Assembly: GCA_944390915.1 (NCBI GenBank)
Contig: CALXRS010000017.1
Span: 1 to 36,129 of the forward strand
Direction: 5' to 3'
DNA from: an uncultured Alphaproteobacteria bacterium
Lineage (GTDB): Bacteria; Pseudomonadota; Alphaproteobacteria; RF32; CAG-239
DNA: 36,129 nt
Each line of letters starts with the position of its first letter. Within the stretch, counting starts at the first letter, position 1. A program made the translations under genes and the position numbers. This document shows positions 13,425 to 21,577 of this stretch, piece by piece. The notes below the pieces were generated by a model. It was not told the origin of the DNA and ran no database searches. It saw only the letters and a program-made list of their open reading frames with translations.

Positions 13425-14819
13425 ATGGCGTCAGACGAAGAAAAAATAGCCGCGTTGAAAGCAATCAGGGATAAAACCCGCGCCGCTCTTCAGGCCAGAG
13501 GGGAAGACGGAGCCTTTGCCGTTTGCGACGAAGAGGAGGAAAAGCAGCCTCTGCCGCGGGAAGAAAAATATCCGGCGGAAAGCCATGATACGCGCCGCAA
13601 CGACGCGCCGGAAGACGATTATTCCGAAGACGACGGGGATTATGCGGACGCGCCGGAAGACGATTATTCCGAAGACGACGAGGATTATGCGGACGCGCCG
13701 GAAGACGATTATTCCGAAGACGACGGGGATTATGCGGACGCGCCGGAAGACGATTATTCCGAAGACGACGAGGATTATGCGGAAGAAGATGACGACGGTG
13801 ATGAAGATGAGGAAAAATTGCCGCCGGCAGCAGATGACGACGGCGGCCGGCCGGATCCCTGGCATGCCGTTTCCCGCTTGCCCGAAGATGATTTGCCGAT
13901 TTTGAATATTGAGTTTAACGGCAAAAATCTGGAAAACGGCGAATTTGATCACGAAGATCTGTCAAACGCCAATTTTTCGGCGGCCAACCTGTCGGGGGTC
14001 AACTTTTCCGGTTCCGATTTGCGCGGGGCGGATTTTTCGGGCGCCAACCTGACCAATACCAACCTTTCGGGCGCCAATCTGACCGGTGCGGTTTTTGCCG
14101 GCGCGCAGCTTATCGGCACCAATTTCACCGGCGCGATTATGAACGATGTGGTGCTGACCGACGTCTATTTTCAAGACGCCATTCTGCTGGACGTCACGAT
14201 GAACGAAATCAGCCTGCAGGAGTTGCAGAGTCTGGTGGAATATCTGGCGCAGTATTACCCGCACAAGCTGAACCTGAGTCGCATTAATCTGACCCTGCTC
14301 GATTTGCGCAAAATCGATCTTAGCCGTGTGAACCTTCGCGGGGTGGATTTTACGGGGGTCGATTTTACCGGCATCAACATCATGGAGCTGGATTTAAGCG
14401 AATGCATCATCACCCCCGAGCAGATAGCCCAGGCTTTGGGACGGGTGCCGACGGCCATGGAAATCAAAAAGATTCTGGCGCCGAAAAAGAAGCCGCGCGG
14501 CAAGTTTAAGAGTATAGATTTTTCGGATTTGTTTTTGGGAGACGCCCGCAATTACGGCGTTTATAACGTGGCCGGTTTTAAGGGAATGGATGTCGAAAAT
14601 CTGGTTAAAATCGGCAAAAAAGTATTTAAGCACAAAGAAAAGCCACCGGTGAAAGATAAAGAGGCTCTGGATCATATCCGCGAACAAAACCGCGCCAACA
14701 AAGAAGAACTGCGCAATGTTATTGAAGAGCGCAAACGGCGGGTTCTGGAAGCGCGCCGCCGGCAAAAAGAGCGGCCGGAACCTTTCCGTCGGCAAGAACG
14801 CGGCGGCTACGAACGGTGA
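13425..14819 (+). CDS. Pentapeptide-repeat protein with acidic tandem repeats
   Basis: This 464-residue protein has a striking charge layout. Residues 60-119 are four exact-length 15-residue units (DAPEDDYSEDD-(G/E)-DYA) followed by a further Asp/Glu-rich run to about 130. Residues about 178-240 and 282-328 are two blocks of A(D/N)LxG-type pentapeptide repeats (NANFSAANLSGVNFSGSDLR and similar), which should fold as a right-handed quadrilateral beta helix. The two blocks are separated by a helical linker with many hydrophobic residues. The C-terminus (about 420-464) is a strongly basic Arg-rich helix. There is no signal peptide, so it is probably cytoplasmic. It overlaps the rarA reading region at its stop. 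The function is unknown; a DNA-mimic role is one possibility for such beta helices but is unproven. Confidence 0.9.
   Translation: MASDEEKIAALKAIRDKTRAALQARGEDGAFAVCDEEEEKQPLPREEKYPAESHDTRRNDAPEDDYSEDDGDYADAPEDDYSEDDEDYADAPEDDYSEDDGDYADAPEDDYSEDDEDYAEEDDDGDEDEEKLPPAADDDGGRPDPWHAVSRLPEDDLPILNIEFNGKNLENGEFDHEDLSNANFSAANLSGVNFSGSDLRGADFSGANLTNTNLSGANLTGAVFAGAQLIGTNFTGAIMNDVVLTDVYFQDAILLDVTMNEISLQELQSLVEYLAQYYPHKLNLSRINLTLLDLRKIDLSRVNLRGVDFTGVDFTGINIMELDLSECIITPEQIAQALGRVPTAMEIKKILAPKKKPRGKFKSIDFSDLFLGDARNYGVYNVAGFKGMDVENLVKIGKKVFKHKEKPPVKDKEALDHIREQNRANKEELRNVIEERKRRVLEARRRQKERPEPFRRQERGGYER
13602..13781 (+). repeat. Four tandem 45-bp coding repeats
   Basis: Units at 13602-13646, 13647-13691, 13692-13736 and 13737-13781 are nearly identical. 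Units 1 and 3 carry GGG and units 2 and 4 carry GAG at the same codon, so the array is really a duplicated 90-bp pair. The near-identity at the DNA level points to recent expansion, and the copy number probably varies between strains. Confidence 0.95.
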
Positions 14820-14824
14820 TAGCC

Positions 14825-16153
14825 ATGGAAGAAGATACTCTGTTTTCGCGCAACGTCAAACGCCCGCTGGCCGATCGTTTGCGGCCGAAAGATTTGAGCG
14901 AGGTGGTCGGTCAGGAGCAGGTTACCGGCGCCGACGCACCTCTCGGGCGGATGGTTCGGTCGGGCAAAATCACGTCTTTTATCTTATGGGGGCCGCCGGG
15001 CTGCGGCAAAACCACCATTGCCCGGCTGATTGCCGAGCATACCAATCTGTATTTTGAGCAAATATCGGCGGTTTTTGCCGGCGTGGCCGATCTTAAGCGG
15101 GTTTTCCAATATGCGGAAGAACGCCGCGCCTCCCAAGGCAAGGGCACATTGCTGTTTGTGGACGAAATTCACCGTTTCAACAAGTCGCAGCAGGACGGCT
15201 TTTTGCCTTATGTCGAGGACGGCACGGTCATTTTGGTGGGCGCCACGACCGAAAATCCGTCGTTTGAGTTAAACGCGGCGCTTTTGTCCCGTTGTCAGGT
15301 TTTTGTGCTCAACCGCCTGAGCGCCGAAGATTTTGAAATTCTGCTCACGCGGGCGGAAAAGGAAGTCGGACGGAAGTTGCCGGTTGACGCCAAAGCCCGT
15401 GAACTGATGAAAGCCACCGCCGACGGCGACGGCCGCTATATTCTGAACCTGGCGGAAAGCGTTTTTAACTACGCCAAAGAAGGGGAAATTTTTGACGAAG
15501 ACGGGCTGCTCAAGATTATCCGTTCGCGGGCGCCGGTTTACGATAAGGGGCGCGACGGGCATTACAATCTCATTTCCGCCGTCCACAAATCGCTGCGCGG
15601 ATCCGATGTGGATGCCGCGCTGTATTGGGTGGCGCGGATGCTTTCGGCCGGCGAAGACCCCAAATATATTTTCCGCCGGCTGACCCGGTTTGCGGTGGAA
15701 GACGTGTCGATGGCCGACCCGAACGCGGTGTCGCAGGCCATTGCCTGCTGGGAAACGTACGAGCGTCTCGGTTCGCCGGAAGGAGATCTGGCGCTGATGC
15801 AGTTGACGGTTTATCTGGCCACGGCGCCAAAGTCGGCGGCGGTGTACAAGGCCATGGACAAGGCTTTGGCTCTGGCACGCAAAACCGGTTCGTTGATGCC
15901 GCCGAAACATATATTGAACGCGCCCACCAAACTGATGCAACAGCTCGGCTATCACGAAGGTTATGTGTACGATCAGGATTTGGACGACGGCTTTTCCGGG
16001 CAAAACTATTTTCCCGACGGCATCAGCCGACAGAAGCTCTATTTTCCCGTAGAGCGCGGCTTTGAACGGGAGGTGAAAAAAAGGGTGGCGTATTTTGAAA
16101 AACTCCGCTATGAGAAAAACAGGGACAAATCCAAGGAGGAAAAAAATGATTGA
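14825..16153 (+). CDS. rarA: Replication-associated recombination ATPase RarA (MgsA)
   Basis: An AAA+ ATPase of the clamp-loader clade that acts at stalled replication forks. Seen are Walker A GPPGCGKT (residues about 56-63), Walker B LLFVDEIHRF, the sensor stretch GATTENPSFELNAALLSRC, and the C-terminal tetramerisation region with HYNLISAVHKSLRGSDVDAALYW and APTKLMQQLGYHEGYVYDQD. The length (442 residues) is normal. The ATG at 14825 gives the usual family N-terminus; a GTG at 14816 would add three residues and overlap the previous stop. It overlaps the following kinase gene by eight bases. Confidence 0.96.
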   Translation: MEEDTLFSRNVKRPLADRLRPKDLSEVVGQEQVTGADAPLGRMVRSGKITSFILWGPPGCGKTTIARLIAEHTNLYFEQISAVFAGVADLKRVFQYAEERRASQGKGTLLFVDEIHRFNKSQQDGFLPYVEDGTVILVGATTENPSFELNAALLSRCQVFVLNRLSAEDFEILLTRAEKEVGRKLPVDAKARELMKATADGDGRYILNLAESVFNYAKEGEIFDEDGLLKIIRSRAPVYDKGRDGHYNLISAVHKSLRGSDVDAALYWVARMLSAGEDPKYIFRRLTRFAVEDVSMADPNAVSQAIACWETYERLGSPEGDLALMQLTVYLATAPKSAAVYKAMDKALALARKTGSLMPPKHILNAPTKLMQQLGYHEGYVYDQDLDDGFSGQNYFPDGISRQKLYFPVERGFEREVKKRVAYFEKLRYEKNRDKSKEEKND

Positions 16154-16952
16154 ACTGGCAGAAGACGAACAGCAGGAATTTACCCGCCAGATGGTGGAAA
16201 AAGCCCTGAAAGGCAAAACACCTTCGGCTTCGCCGACGCTTTATGCTCTGGTCGGCGCTCCCGGTTCGGGCAAATCGACCCTGGCCAAAAAGATTAAAAA
16301 TGCGGTGGTCGTTTCTTCCGACGACATTATTGCCGAATATGTCAAAACTTTGGGCATTGATATTCGCGACGATTTTTACGAGCCGGAAATCGGTCTGTTT
16401 GCCTCCAAAGTTTCCAACGAAATTTACAAAGCCGCCGTAAAAAACAAAATGGACATAGTTTACGATACGGCCGTTTTGCGTAACACGGAAAAGGTGATGG
16501 AGCATATTGAACGGTTTGGCTACCATACGCAGGTTAAAGTGATGTTGACCGACGAATATCAGGCGGCGATGAACGTTGTCGAGCGCAAAATGGACATTGA
16601 TGACGACTATACCGGATATCGCACTTTTCGCGAACAATACGGCTATCCTTCCGGCAACCCGCTGGCGGTTGATCCGAACGTGTCTCTCCATGTTTCGATG
16701 GCGGTGGAAGATTTTATCCGGATAGCGCAGATTAAAGGCTGGGATATGGAAATTTACGAATTCGGCAAAAAAGAGCCGTCGTTTAAGACCGGTGACGATT
16801 TTGACAAGTTTGTCGACAACCTGCAGCTAATGCCGATGGAAGAACATATCAACCGCTGCGAGCGGCTGGCAAAGCGCGCGGATCGCGCAGGCAGGGAAGA
16901 CGACTTTTTGAAGCTGATGGCCTTAAAAAAAGAAATGACGGGAAGAAATTGA
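16146..16952 (+). CDS. Zeta-toxin-like P-loop kinase
   Basis: The 268-residue product contains Walker A GAPGSGKST (residues 37-45), an SSDD pair about 15 residues later, and a long C-terminal helical region, resembling zeta-toxin and polynucleotide-kinase-like P-loop proteins. Zeta toxins phosphorylate UDP-N-acetylglucosamine. Whether this one does is not shown by the sequence. No epsilon-type antitoxin reading frame is adjacent. The start at 16146 is set by a full AAGGAGG ribosome-binding site, with the first codons overlapping the rarA stop, so translation is probably coupled. An upstream ATG at 16095 lacks such a site. It sits exactly between rarA and rluC, where many alphaproteobacteria carry crcB. 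Confidence 0.8.
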   Translation: MIELAEDEQQEFTRQMVEKALKGKTPSASPTLYALVGAPGSGKSTLAKKIKNAVVVSSDDIIAEYVKTLGIDIRDDFYEPEIGLFASKVSNEIYKAAVKNKMDIVYDTAVLRNTEKVMEHIERFGYHTQVKVMLTDEYQAAMNVVERKMDIDDDYTGYRTFREQYGYPSGNPLAVDPNVSLHVSMAVEDFIRIAQIKGWDMEIYEFGKKEPSFKTGDDFDKFVDNLQLMPMEEHINRCERLAKRADRAGREDDFLKLMALKKEMTGRN

Positions 16953-16953
16953 T

Positions 16954-17883
16954 ATGGCCGTGGAGCAGATAAAAGTTAAAGAAGCCGACGACGGCATGCG
17001 GCTTAACCGTTGGTTTTTGAAATATTATCCGAATCTGACGATGGGGCGGCTGCAAAAGCTTTTGCGCACCAAACAGATAAAGGTGGACGGCCGCCGCGCC
17101 GAAGCGGGGCTGAAGCTTGCGGCAGGGCAGATTGTGCGTGTTCCGCCGCTCAAAAACGACGAGGCCGACCCCGAAAAAAGCCGGCAGCCGACGGCGGGAG
17201 AAGCGGCGTTTATCCGCAGTCTGGTGATTTTTAAGGACGACAATGTCATAGCTCTGAACAAGCCGTCCGGGCTGGCGGTGCAGGGCGGCACCAACACCCG
17301 TTTCCATGTCGACGGTCTGGCGGAAGCCTTAAAGTTTGAAAAAGACGACAAGCCGCGTCTGGTGCACCGCATAGACAAAGATACGAGCGGCGTTTTGCTG
17401 CTGGCACGCAACCGCAAATATGCCGAACTTCTGACAAAAGCTTTCCGCGAGCACCGGCTGCCGAAAACCTATCTGGCGCTCACGGTCGGCGTGCCGCACG
17501 AAAACTACGGAGAGATTCGCGCGCCGCTTGCCAAATCGGGCGAAAAGATGGTTGTTCGTCCCGACGGGCAGCCGGCGCGCACGCTTTACCGTGTGCTGGA
17601 CAATGCCGGCGGGCATTTTGCCTTGCTGGAAGTTTCGCCGTTGACCGGCCGCACCCATCAGATACGCGCGCATCTGGAATCCATCGGCTGTCCGATTGCC
17701 GGTGACGACCGCTATTTTGGCCCCGTTCGGCAAAAATTCGACTTATTTGCCGACAAACTGCATCTGCATGCTTACAAAATCGATCTGTCGGCCATATATA
17801 ACAAACAGACGGTTATCGAAGCGCCGCTGCCGGATTATTTTGCGGCGGACATGCAGGCCGTGGGGCTTGGTTTGAAAATTTAG
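16954..17883 (+). CDS. rluC: RluA-family 23S rRNA pseudouridine synthase (RluC type)
   Basis: Isomerises specific uridines in 23S rRNA to pseudouridine. An N-terminal S4 RNA-binding domain (residues about 13-70, MRLNRWFLKYYPNLTMGRLQKLLRTKQIKVDG) is followed by the catalytic domain. The signature HRIDKDTSG is at 138-146 with catalytic Asp141. Further conserved blocks are LNKPSGLAVQGG, TYLALTVG and PLTGRTHQIRAHL. At 309 residues it has RluC/RluD length; the position downstream of rarA and upstream of an ATP12 gene favours RluC. It starts one base after the kinase stop. Confidence 0.93.
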   Translation: MAVEQIKVKEADDGMRLNRWFLKYYPNLTMGRLQKLLRTKQIKVDGRRAEAGLKLAAGQIVRVPPLKNDEADPEKSRQPTAGEAAFIRSLVIFKDDNVIALNKPSGLAVQGGTNTRFHVDGLAEALKFEKDDKPRLVHRIDKDTSGVLLLARNRKYAELLTKAFREHRLPKTYLALTVGVPHENYGEIRAPLAKSGEKMVVRPDGQPARTLYRVLDNAGGHFALLEVSPLTGRTHQIRAHLESIGCPIAGDDRYFGPVRQKFDLFADKLHLHAYKIDLSAIYNKQTVIEAPLPDYFAADMQAVGLGLKI

Positions 17884-17917
17884 CGTTCTGGGTTTATGGA
17901 ATACAGAGGAGAAAAAT

Positions 17918-20065
17918 ATGCGTTTTTTAAAGTGGTTGTTCGGCATTTTGTTGCTTTTGGTTGTTGCCGTTGTCGTCGGCGGTTATGTGTTTCTGAAAAA
18001 TTTTGACTTAAACAAATATAAGTCGCTGGCCGAAGAAATCGCCTATAAACAAACCGGCCGCAAGCTGGTTATCGCCGGCGACGCCAGCCTCGGCATTTCG
18101 CTGGTGCCGACACTGGTTATAAACGACATATCTTTTGCCAACCCCGAATGGGCAAAAAATCCGCAGATGGCGGAAATCGGCACGCTGGAATTAAAATTTT
18201 CGCTGCTGCCGCTTTTGAAAAAACAAATCGTGGTCGACAAGGCGGTGGTGTCCGATGCCGAAATATATTTGGAAACAACGGCCGACGGCAAAAACAACTG
18301 GACTTTTGCTCCGGCGGCAACCGAAGAAAAAACGCCCGCTGCCGACAAACGGGCGGCGGCAGGCGGCTGGCTGATTGCCGCCGCTTATGCCGGGGAAACG
18401 ACGACGGCGCCGGCTTTTTTGCAGACGTTAAACGACATCGTTGCCCGCGAAGTTGCCGTTTATGAAAGCGAAGTGAACTATCTGGCGGCGGGCGCAGAGC
18501 CGGTGCGGTTGCAAATAACCGGCCTTGCTTTTTCCGCCGAAGGCATCAATGCGCCGATGAATCTGGACTGGGATTTGCTTTTTAACGGCACGGAAATTTC
18601 CGGCAAGGGAATAACCGGTTCGCTCGCCGATCTGTTTGCCGCGGGCAAGCCCTGGCCGGCAGATGTCGAGGTCAGCGCCTTTAACGTTCGCGCCGAAGCA
18701 AAAGCCGAGCTTTATGATCTTACCGCAAGCCCGCGGGCGGAGTTTTCGATAAACGTCCATAATCCGGCCGGCAACTTCAACGCGCCGGAAACAACGCTTA
18801 TCGCCGACGGCCGCGCCGATATGCGGAAAGTGGAATTGAACATTTCTTCTCTGGATGTCGTCAACAATGTGATAACCGGTACGGTGACGGCCGATATTGC
18901 GGGCAAAAAGCCTTATGTCGCGGCCGATTTGAACAGCAGACAGATTGATCTGCGCAGCTTTGATACGGCCGGGCCGACGGCTTTTGTTCTGCCGGCGTTG
19001 ATTTCTTCCGCCGCCGCGAGCGAACTGGTGCCGGATATTGCCGTGCCCTACGATTTGTTGCAAACGGCAGATGCCGATGTCGATGTCGCCGTCGGCCGGC
19101 TGGTGGTAAACGATGCTTTTGCCGCCGACAACGTCAGCCTGAAAGCCAAATTAAACAACGGCGTTTTGGACATAAACCCGCTGCAAATGCAGTTTGGGCA
19201 GGGAACGGTGAAAATGACGGCCGAGGTTGACGGCGCCGCCCGTTCGGTTGTGCTCGGTATCAACACCGAAGATCTGTTGTTGCAGGATTTGCACCGCGAA
19301 TTCAAGGTGGAAGGGCAAAACGATTTCGGCGTTTTGGCAGGCGGCAAAAGCGAAGTTTACGCCGACTTGCGGGCTTCGGGCAAAACCTTGCGCGCGTTGA
19401 CGGATTCTCTTTCCGGCGAGCTGATTGTTTTGGCCGAAGAAACGGATATCCAAAGCGGCGCTCTCAGCTTTTTGAGCAGCAATTTTGCCCGCCAGCTCTT
19501 AGATGTCCTGAAAATCGATACGACCAGAGCCGAAAAGGCGGAATTGAAATGTGCGGTCGTTCGCGCCGATGTTAAAAACGGCGTTATCAATTTCCCGAAA
19601 GGCATTGCGATAGATTCCGACAAGCTGAGCATTGTCAGCGGCGGCACGGTCAACCTGCAAAACGACAGGCTGCAGCTGAGCCTGAACGCTTATCGCAGCG
19701 GACTGGCCGACATCAGCGTTATGCAGGCCTTGAGCAATCTGGTGGAAATCGGCGGTACTTTGCCAAGCCCGAAGATTGCTTTGGACAAGAAAGGCACGGT
19801 AAAAACGATTGCCGGTCTGGTGGCGGGTCCCGCCTATGCCGGCGCGGACATGCTGTTTGACCGCGATCCTGCCCCTTGCCATACGGCGCTGCTGAATACT
19901 CGCTATGCCGATCGTTTTCCGGCGGCCTCGGCGGCCAGAGGCGCGGCGCACAATACTTATCAGGGGGCGTCCGACGCTGTTTCGGCCGGTGTTAATGCCG
20001 CGGGCGATGCGGCCAAAGCGATCGGTCAGGGCGCGCGACAGCTGATTAAGAACTTGTTAAAATAA
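17918..20065 (+). CDS. asmA: AsmA-family protein
   Basis: The 715-residue product starts with one transmembrane helix (about residues 5-27) and continues into the AsmA N-terminal domain (NFDLNKYKSLAEEIAYKQTGRKLVIAGDASLGISLVPTLVINDISFANPEW). Then follows a very long beta-rich region and the AsmA C-terminal domain (about 540-665; NGVINFPKGIAID, VSGGTVNLQNDRLQL and GGTLPSPKIALDKKG). AsmA-like proteins are anchored in the inner membrane and span the periplasm as bridge-like beta grooves implicated in phospholipid movement to the outer membrane. An Ala-rich amphipathic tail ends the protein. A GAGGAG ribosome-binding site precedes the start. Confidence 0.93.
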   Translation: MRFLKWLFGILLLLVVAVVVGGYVFLKNFDLNKYKSLAEEIAYKQTGRKLVIAGDASLGISLVPTLVINDISFANPEWAKNPQMAEIGTLELKFSLLPLLKKQIVVDKAVVSDAEIYLETTADGKNNWTFAPAATEEKTPAADKRAAAGGWLIAAAYAGETTTAPAFLQTLNDIVAREVAVYESEVNYLAAGAEPVRLQITGLAFSAEGINAPMNLDWDLLFNGTEISGKGITGSLADLFAAGKPWPADVEVSAFNVRAEAKAELYDLTASPRAEFSINVHNPAGNFNAPETTLIADGRADMRKVELNISSLDVVNNVITGTVTADIAGKKPYVAADLNSRQIDLRSFDTAGPTAFVLPALISSAAASELVPDIAVPYDLLQTADADVDVAVGRLVVNDAFAADNVSLKAKLNNGVLDINPLQMQFGQGTVKMTAEVDGAARSVVLGINTEDLLLQDLHREFKVEGQNDFGVLAGGKSEVYADLRASGKTLRALTDSLSGELIVLAEETDIQSGALSFLSSNFARQLLDVLKIDTTRAEKAELKCAVVRADVKNGVINFPKGIAIDSDKLSIVSGGTVNLQNDRLQLSLNAYRSGLADISVMQALSNLVEIGGTLPSPKIALDKKGTVKTIAGLVAGPAYAGADMLFDRDPAPCHTALLNTRYADRFPAASAARGAAHNTYQGASDAVSAGVNAAGDAAKAIGQGARQLIKNLLK

Positions 20066-20110
20066 TTTGCTTATAATGGAGCGTCGGTTAAATTACGGGA
20101 AAGCTAAAAA

Positions 20111-20611
20111 ATGACGGTAGAAAAATTAAAACAGGCGGTGGGTGAAATACAGGAACGCAGAGAAGACGTGATAGACAGGCTGTTGCAGTTTGCGCCGACG
20201 GATTCGCTGTTGTTCTGGGGCAACAATGCCGGTCTGGTGGAAAAACAGGAAAGATTGTGGACCCCCATTTTGAGCTGGGCAAACAAGGAGTTTCACACCC
20301 GTTATGCAACCACGGACGGGCTGGATGTTCCCGAGCAGGAAGACGGTTCGTTCAGCCAATTGCGAAGTTTTATGGAAAATCTTTCCGACAAGGAGTTGGC
20401 GGCGTTTTATCTGGCTGCGGTCAACATGAAGTCGGAGTTGCTTGCTGCGGCACTGGTTAAAGGTCATATCAGCGCCGAGCAGGCTTTTGACGCGGCCAAT
20501 CTGGAAGAACTGTGGCAGACGGAGCACTGGGGCAAGGAAAGTGTTTCCGAAGAGCGCCGGCAAAGCTTAAAGCGTGAATTGCACGATATTGAGCAGTTTT
20601 TGAATCAATGA
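20111..20611 (+). CDS. Short ATP12-family F1-ATPase assembly chaperone
   Basis: ATP12 proteins escort the F1 alpha subunit during ATP synthase assembly and occur in alphaproteobacteria and mitochondria. The C-terminal family blocks are clear: PTDSLLFW, QERLWTPILSWANKEF, LSDKELAAFYLAAVNMKSELLAAALVKGHISAEQAFDAANLEELWQ split over about residues 95-140, and EHWGKESVSEERR. At 166 residues it is about 60-80 shorter than typical members and appears to lack most of the N-terminal domain. No upstream in-frame start recovers it. Being downstream of rluC matches alphaproteobacterial gene order. It overlaps acyP by four bases. Confidence 0.82.
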   Translation: MTVEKLKQAVGEIQERREDVIDRLLQFAPTDSLLFWGNNAGLVEKQERLWTPILSWANKEFHTRYATTDGLDVPEQEDGSFSQLRSFMENLSDKELAAFYLAAVNMKSELLAAALVKGHISAEQAFDAANLEELWQTEHWGKESVSEERRQSLKRELHDIEQFLNQ

Positions 20612-20901
20612 GCGAAAAAAGCGTCTATGTCCGCCTGTCCGGCAGGGTGCAGGGCGTCGGTTTTCGTCGCTTTGTCCTGCGGACGGCAACCGGTCTCGGC
20701 GGCGTCTCCGGCTGGGTGCGCAACGCCGAAAACGGCAGCGTGGAGATTTTTATGCGCGGAGAAGAAGAAAAACTGGAGATGATGGTTGCCGCCTGCCGGG
20801 AAGGTCCTTTATGGGCGCGGGTGGACAGGGTAGATTTTCTGCCGCCGGTCGCCCGCGGTTTTTTGCCGGACATAACAGACGGAAAGTTTGAAGTCATCTA
20901 A
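20608..20901 (+). CDS. acyP: Acylphosphatase
   Basis: Hydrolyses acyl phosphates such as acetyl phosphate or carbamoyl phosphate. The 97-residue protein has the diagnostic GRVQGVGFR loop with catalytic Arg20 and the GWVRNAENGSVEI strand with catalytic Asn39. It overlaps the ATP12 gene through an ATGA junction, so translation is likely coupled. The C-terminal strand (DITDGKFEVI) is a variant of the usual ending. Confidence 0.95.
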   Translation: MSEKSVYVRLSGRVQGVGFRRFVLRTATGLGGVSGWVRNAENGSVEIFMRGEEEKLEMMVAACREGPLWARVDRVDFLPPVARGFLPDITDGKFEVI

Positions 20902-20968
20902 AACCAATTTCCAATGGAAAGCAACGGAGCCAGAGCATATTTCCGAATAAAAGACGGAGGATTATGCC

Positions 20969-21577
20969 ATGGACAATGCCGGCACAAAAATTTTCAAGGC
21001 CTATCGGAAAGCAGCGGAAACGGTGGCCGGGCTTGTTTTGTATCAGGACAAAATGCAGGCCTGGCAGATGGTGGTGGACTTTTGCCGCGACGAACGCAAC
21101 CGGCGGGCGGAAAACAAAACCGCGCGCGATACGGTTTTGTTTTGGACCTATAACAATATGGCCGCTCTGGCGGCGGAAAACGGGGCGGATGTTTCTCTTG
21201 CCGCCGAATATTACCACAATTCCCTGCCGTTTGCGCCGGGCGAGCGCGACCGCGTTACCGTCTATCGCAAGTTGGCGCGTCTCTACCGGCAGTCGGGCGA
21301 TTTGTCTTCCTGGCTGGGGGCGGTGGGCGAAGTTGTGCGCAAAGAGGAAGATTTGGCCAAAATCTCCGCCTGTCTGAAAGAAGCGGAACATTGCGCCGAT
21401 GCCGCCGCCAAAAAGAAATATCTGCAACAGGCGTGGGCTTTGGCCGAATGCGGCGCGTCGGCGGAAAGCCGCGACTGTCAGCTGGTGGCCGAACATTGGG
21501 CGGGCGCCGCGCGCGAGGCCAGAGCCGTGCGCAAAAACCGGGAACGTCAACCCGCCCCGCGGGACAGGCGTATTTAA
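20969..21577 (+). CDS. Helical, TPR-like protein of unknown function (202 residues)
   Basis: The product is not recognised as a named family. It is almost entirely helical, with repeated hydrophobic and alanine spacing (NNMAALAAENGADVSLAAEY, then KLARLYRQSGDLSSWLGAVGE) that resembles tetratricopeptide repeats in the middle third. The end is Arg-rich and disordered (ARAVRKNRERQPAPRDRRI). It has no signal peptide. GGAGGA lies about eight bases before the chosen ATG. It ends the long plus-strand run and overlaps the 3' end of the convergent trhP gene by four bases. Confidence 0.75.
   Translation: MDNAGTKIFKAYRKAAETVAGLVLYQDKMQAWQMVVDFCRDERNRRAENKTARDTVLFWTYNNMAALAAENGADVSLAAEYYHNSLPFAPGERDRVTVYRKLARLYRQSGDLSSWLGAVGEVVRKEEDLAKISACLKEAEHCADAAAKKKYLQQAWALAECGASAESRDCQLVAEHWAGAAREARAVRKNRERQPAPRDRRI

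Noticed and set aside
13387-13449. Twenty-codon frame just before the pentapeptide-repeat gene
   Set aside because: It lacks a ribosome-binding site and a leader-like composition; overlap with the next start is probably chance.
13431-13952. Antisense frame of 173 codons with repeated hydrophobic units
   Set aside because: The repeats are the reverse reading of the acidic 45-bp array, not a membrane protein.
16095-16145. Upstream ATG extension of the zeta-like kinase
   Set aside because: The extension lies inside rarA without a ribosome-binding site, whereas the ATG at 16146 has AAGGAGG at good spacing.
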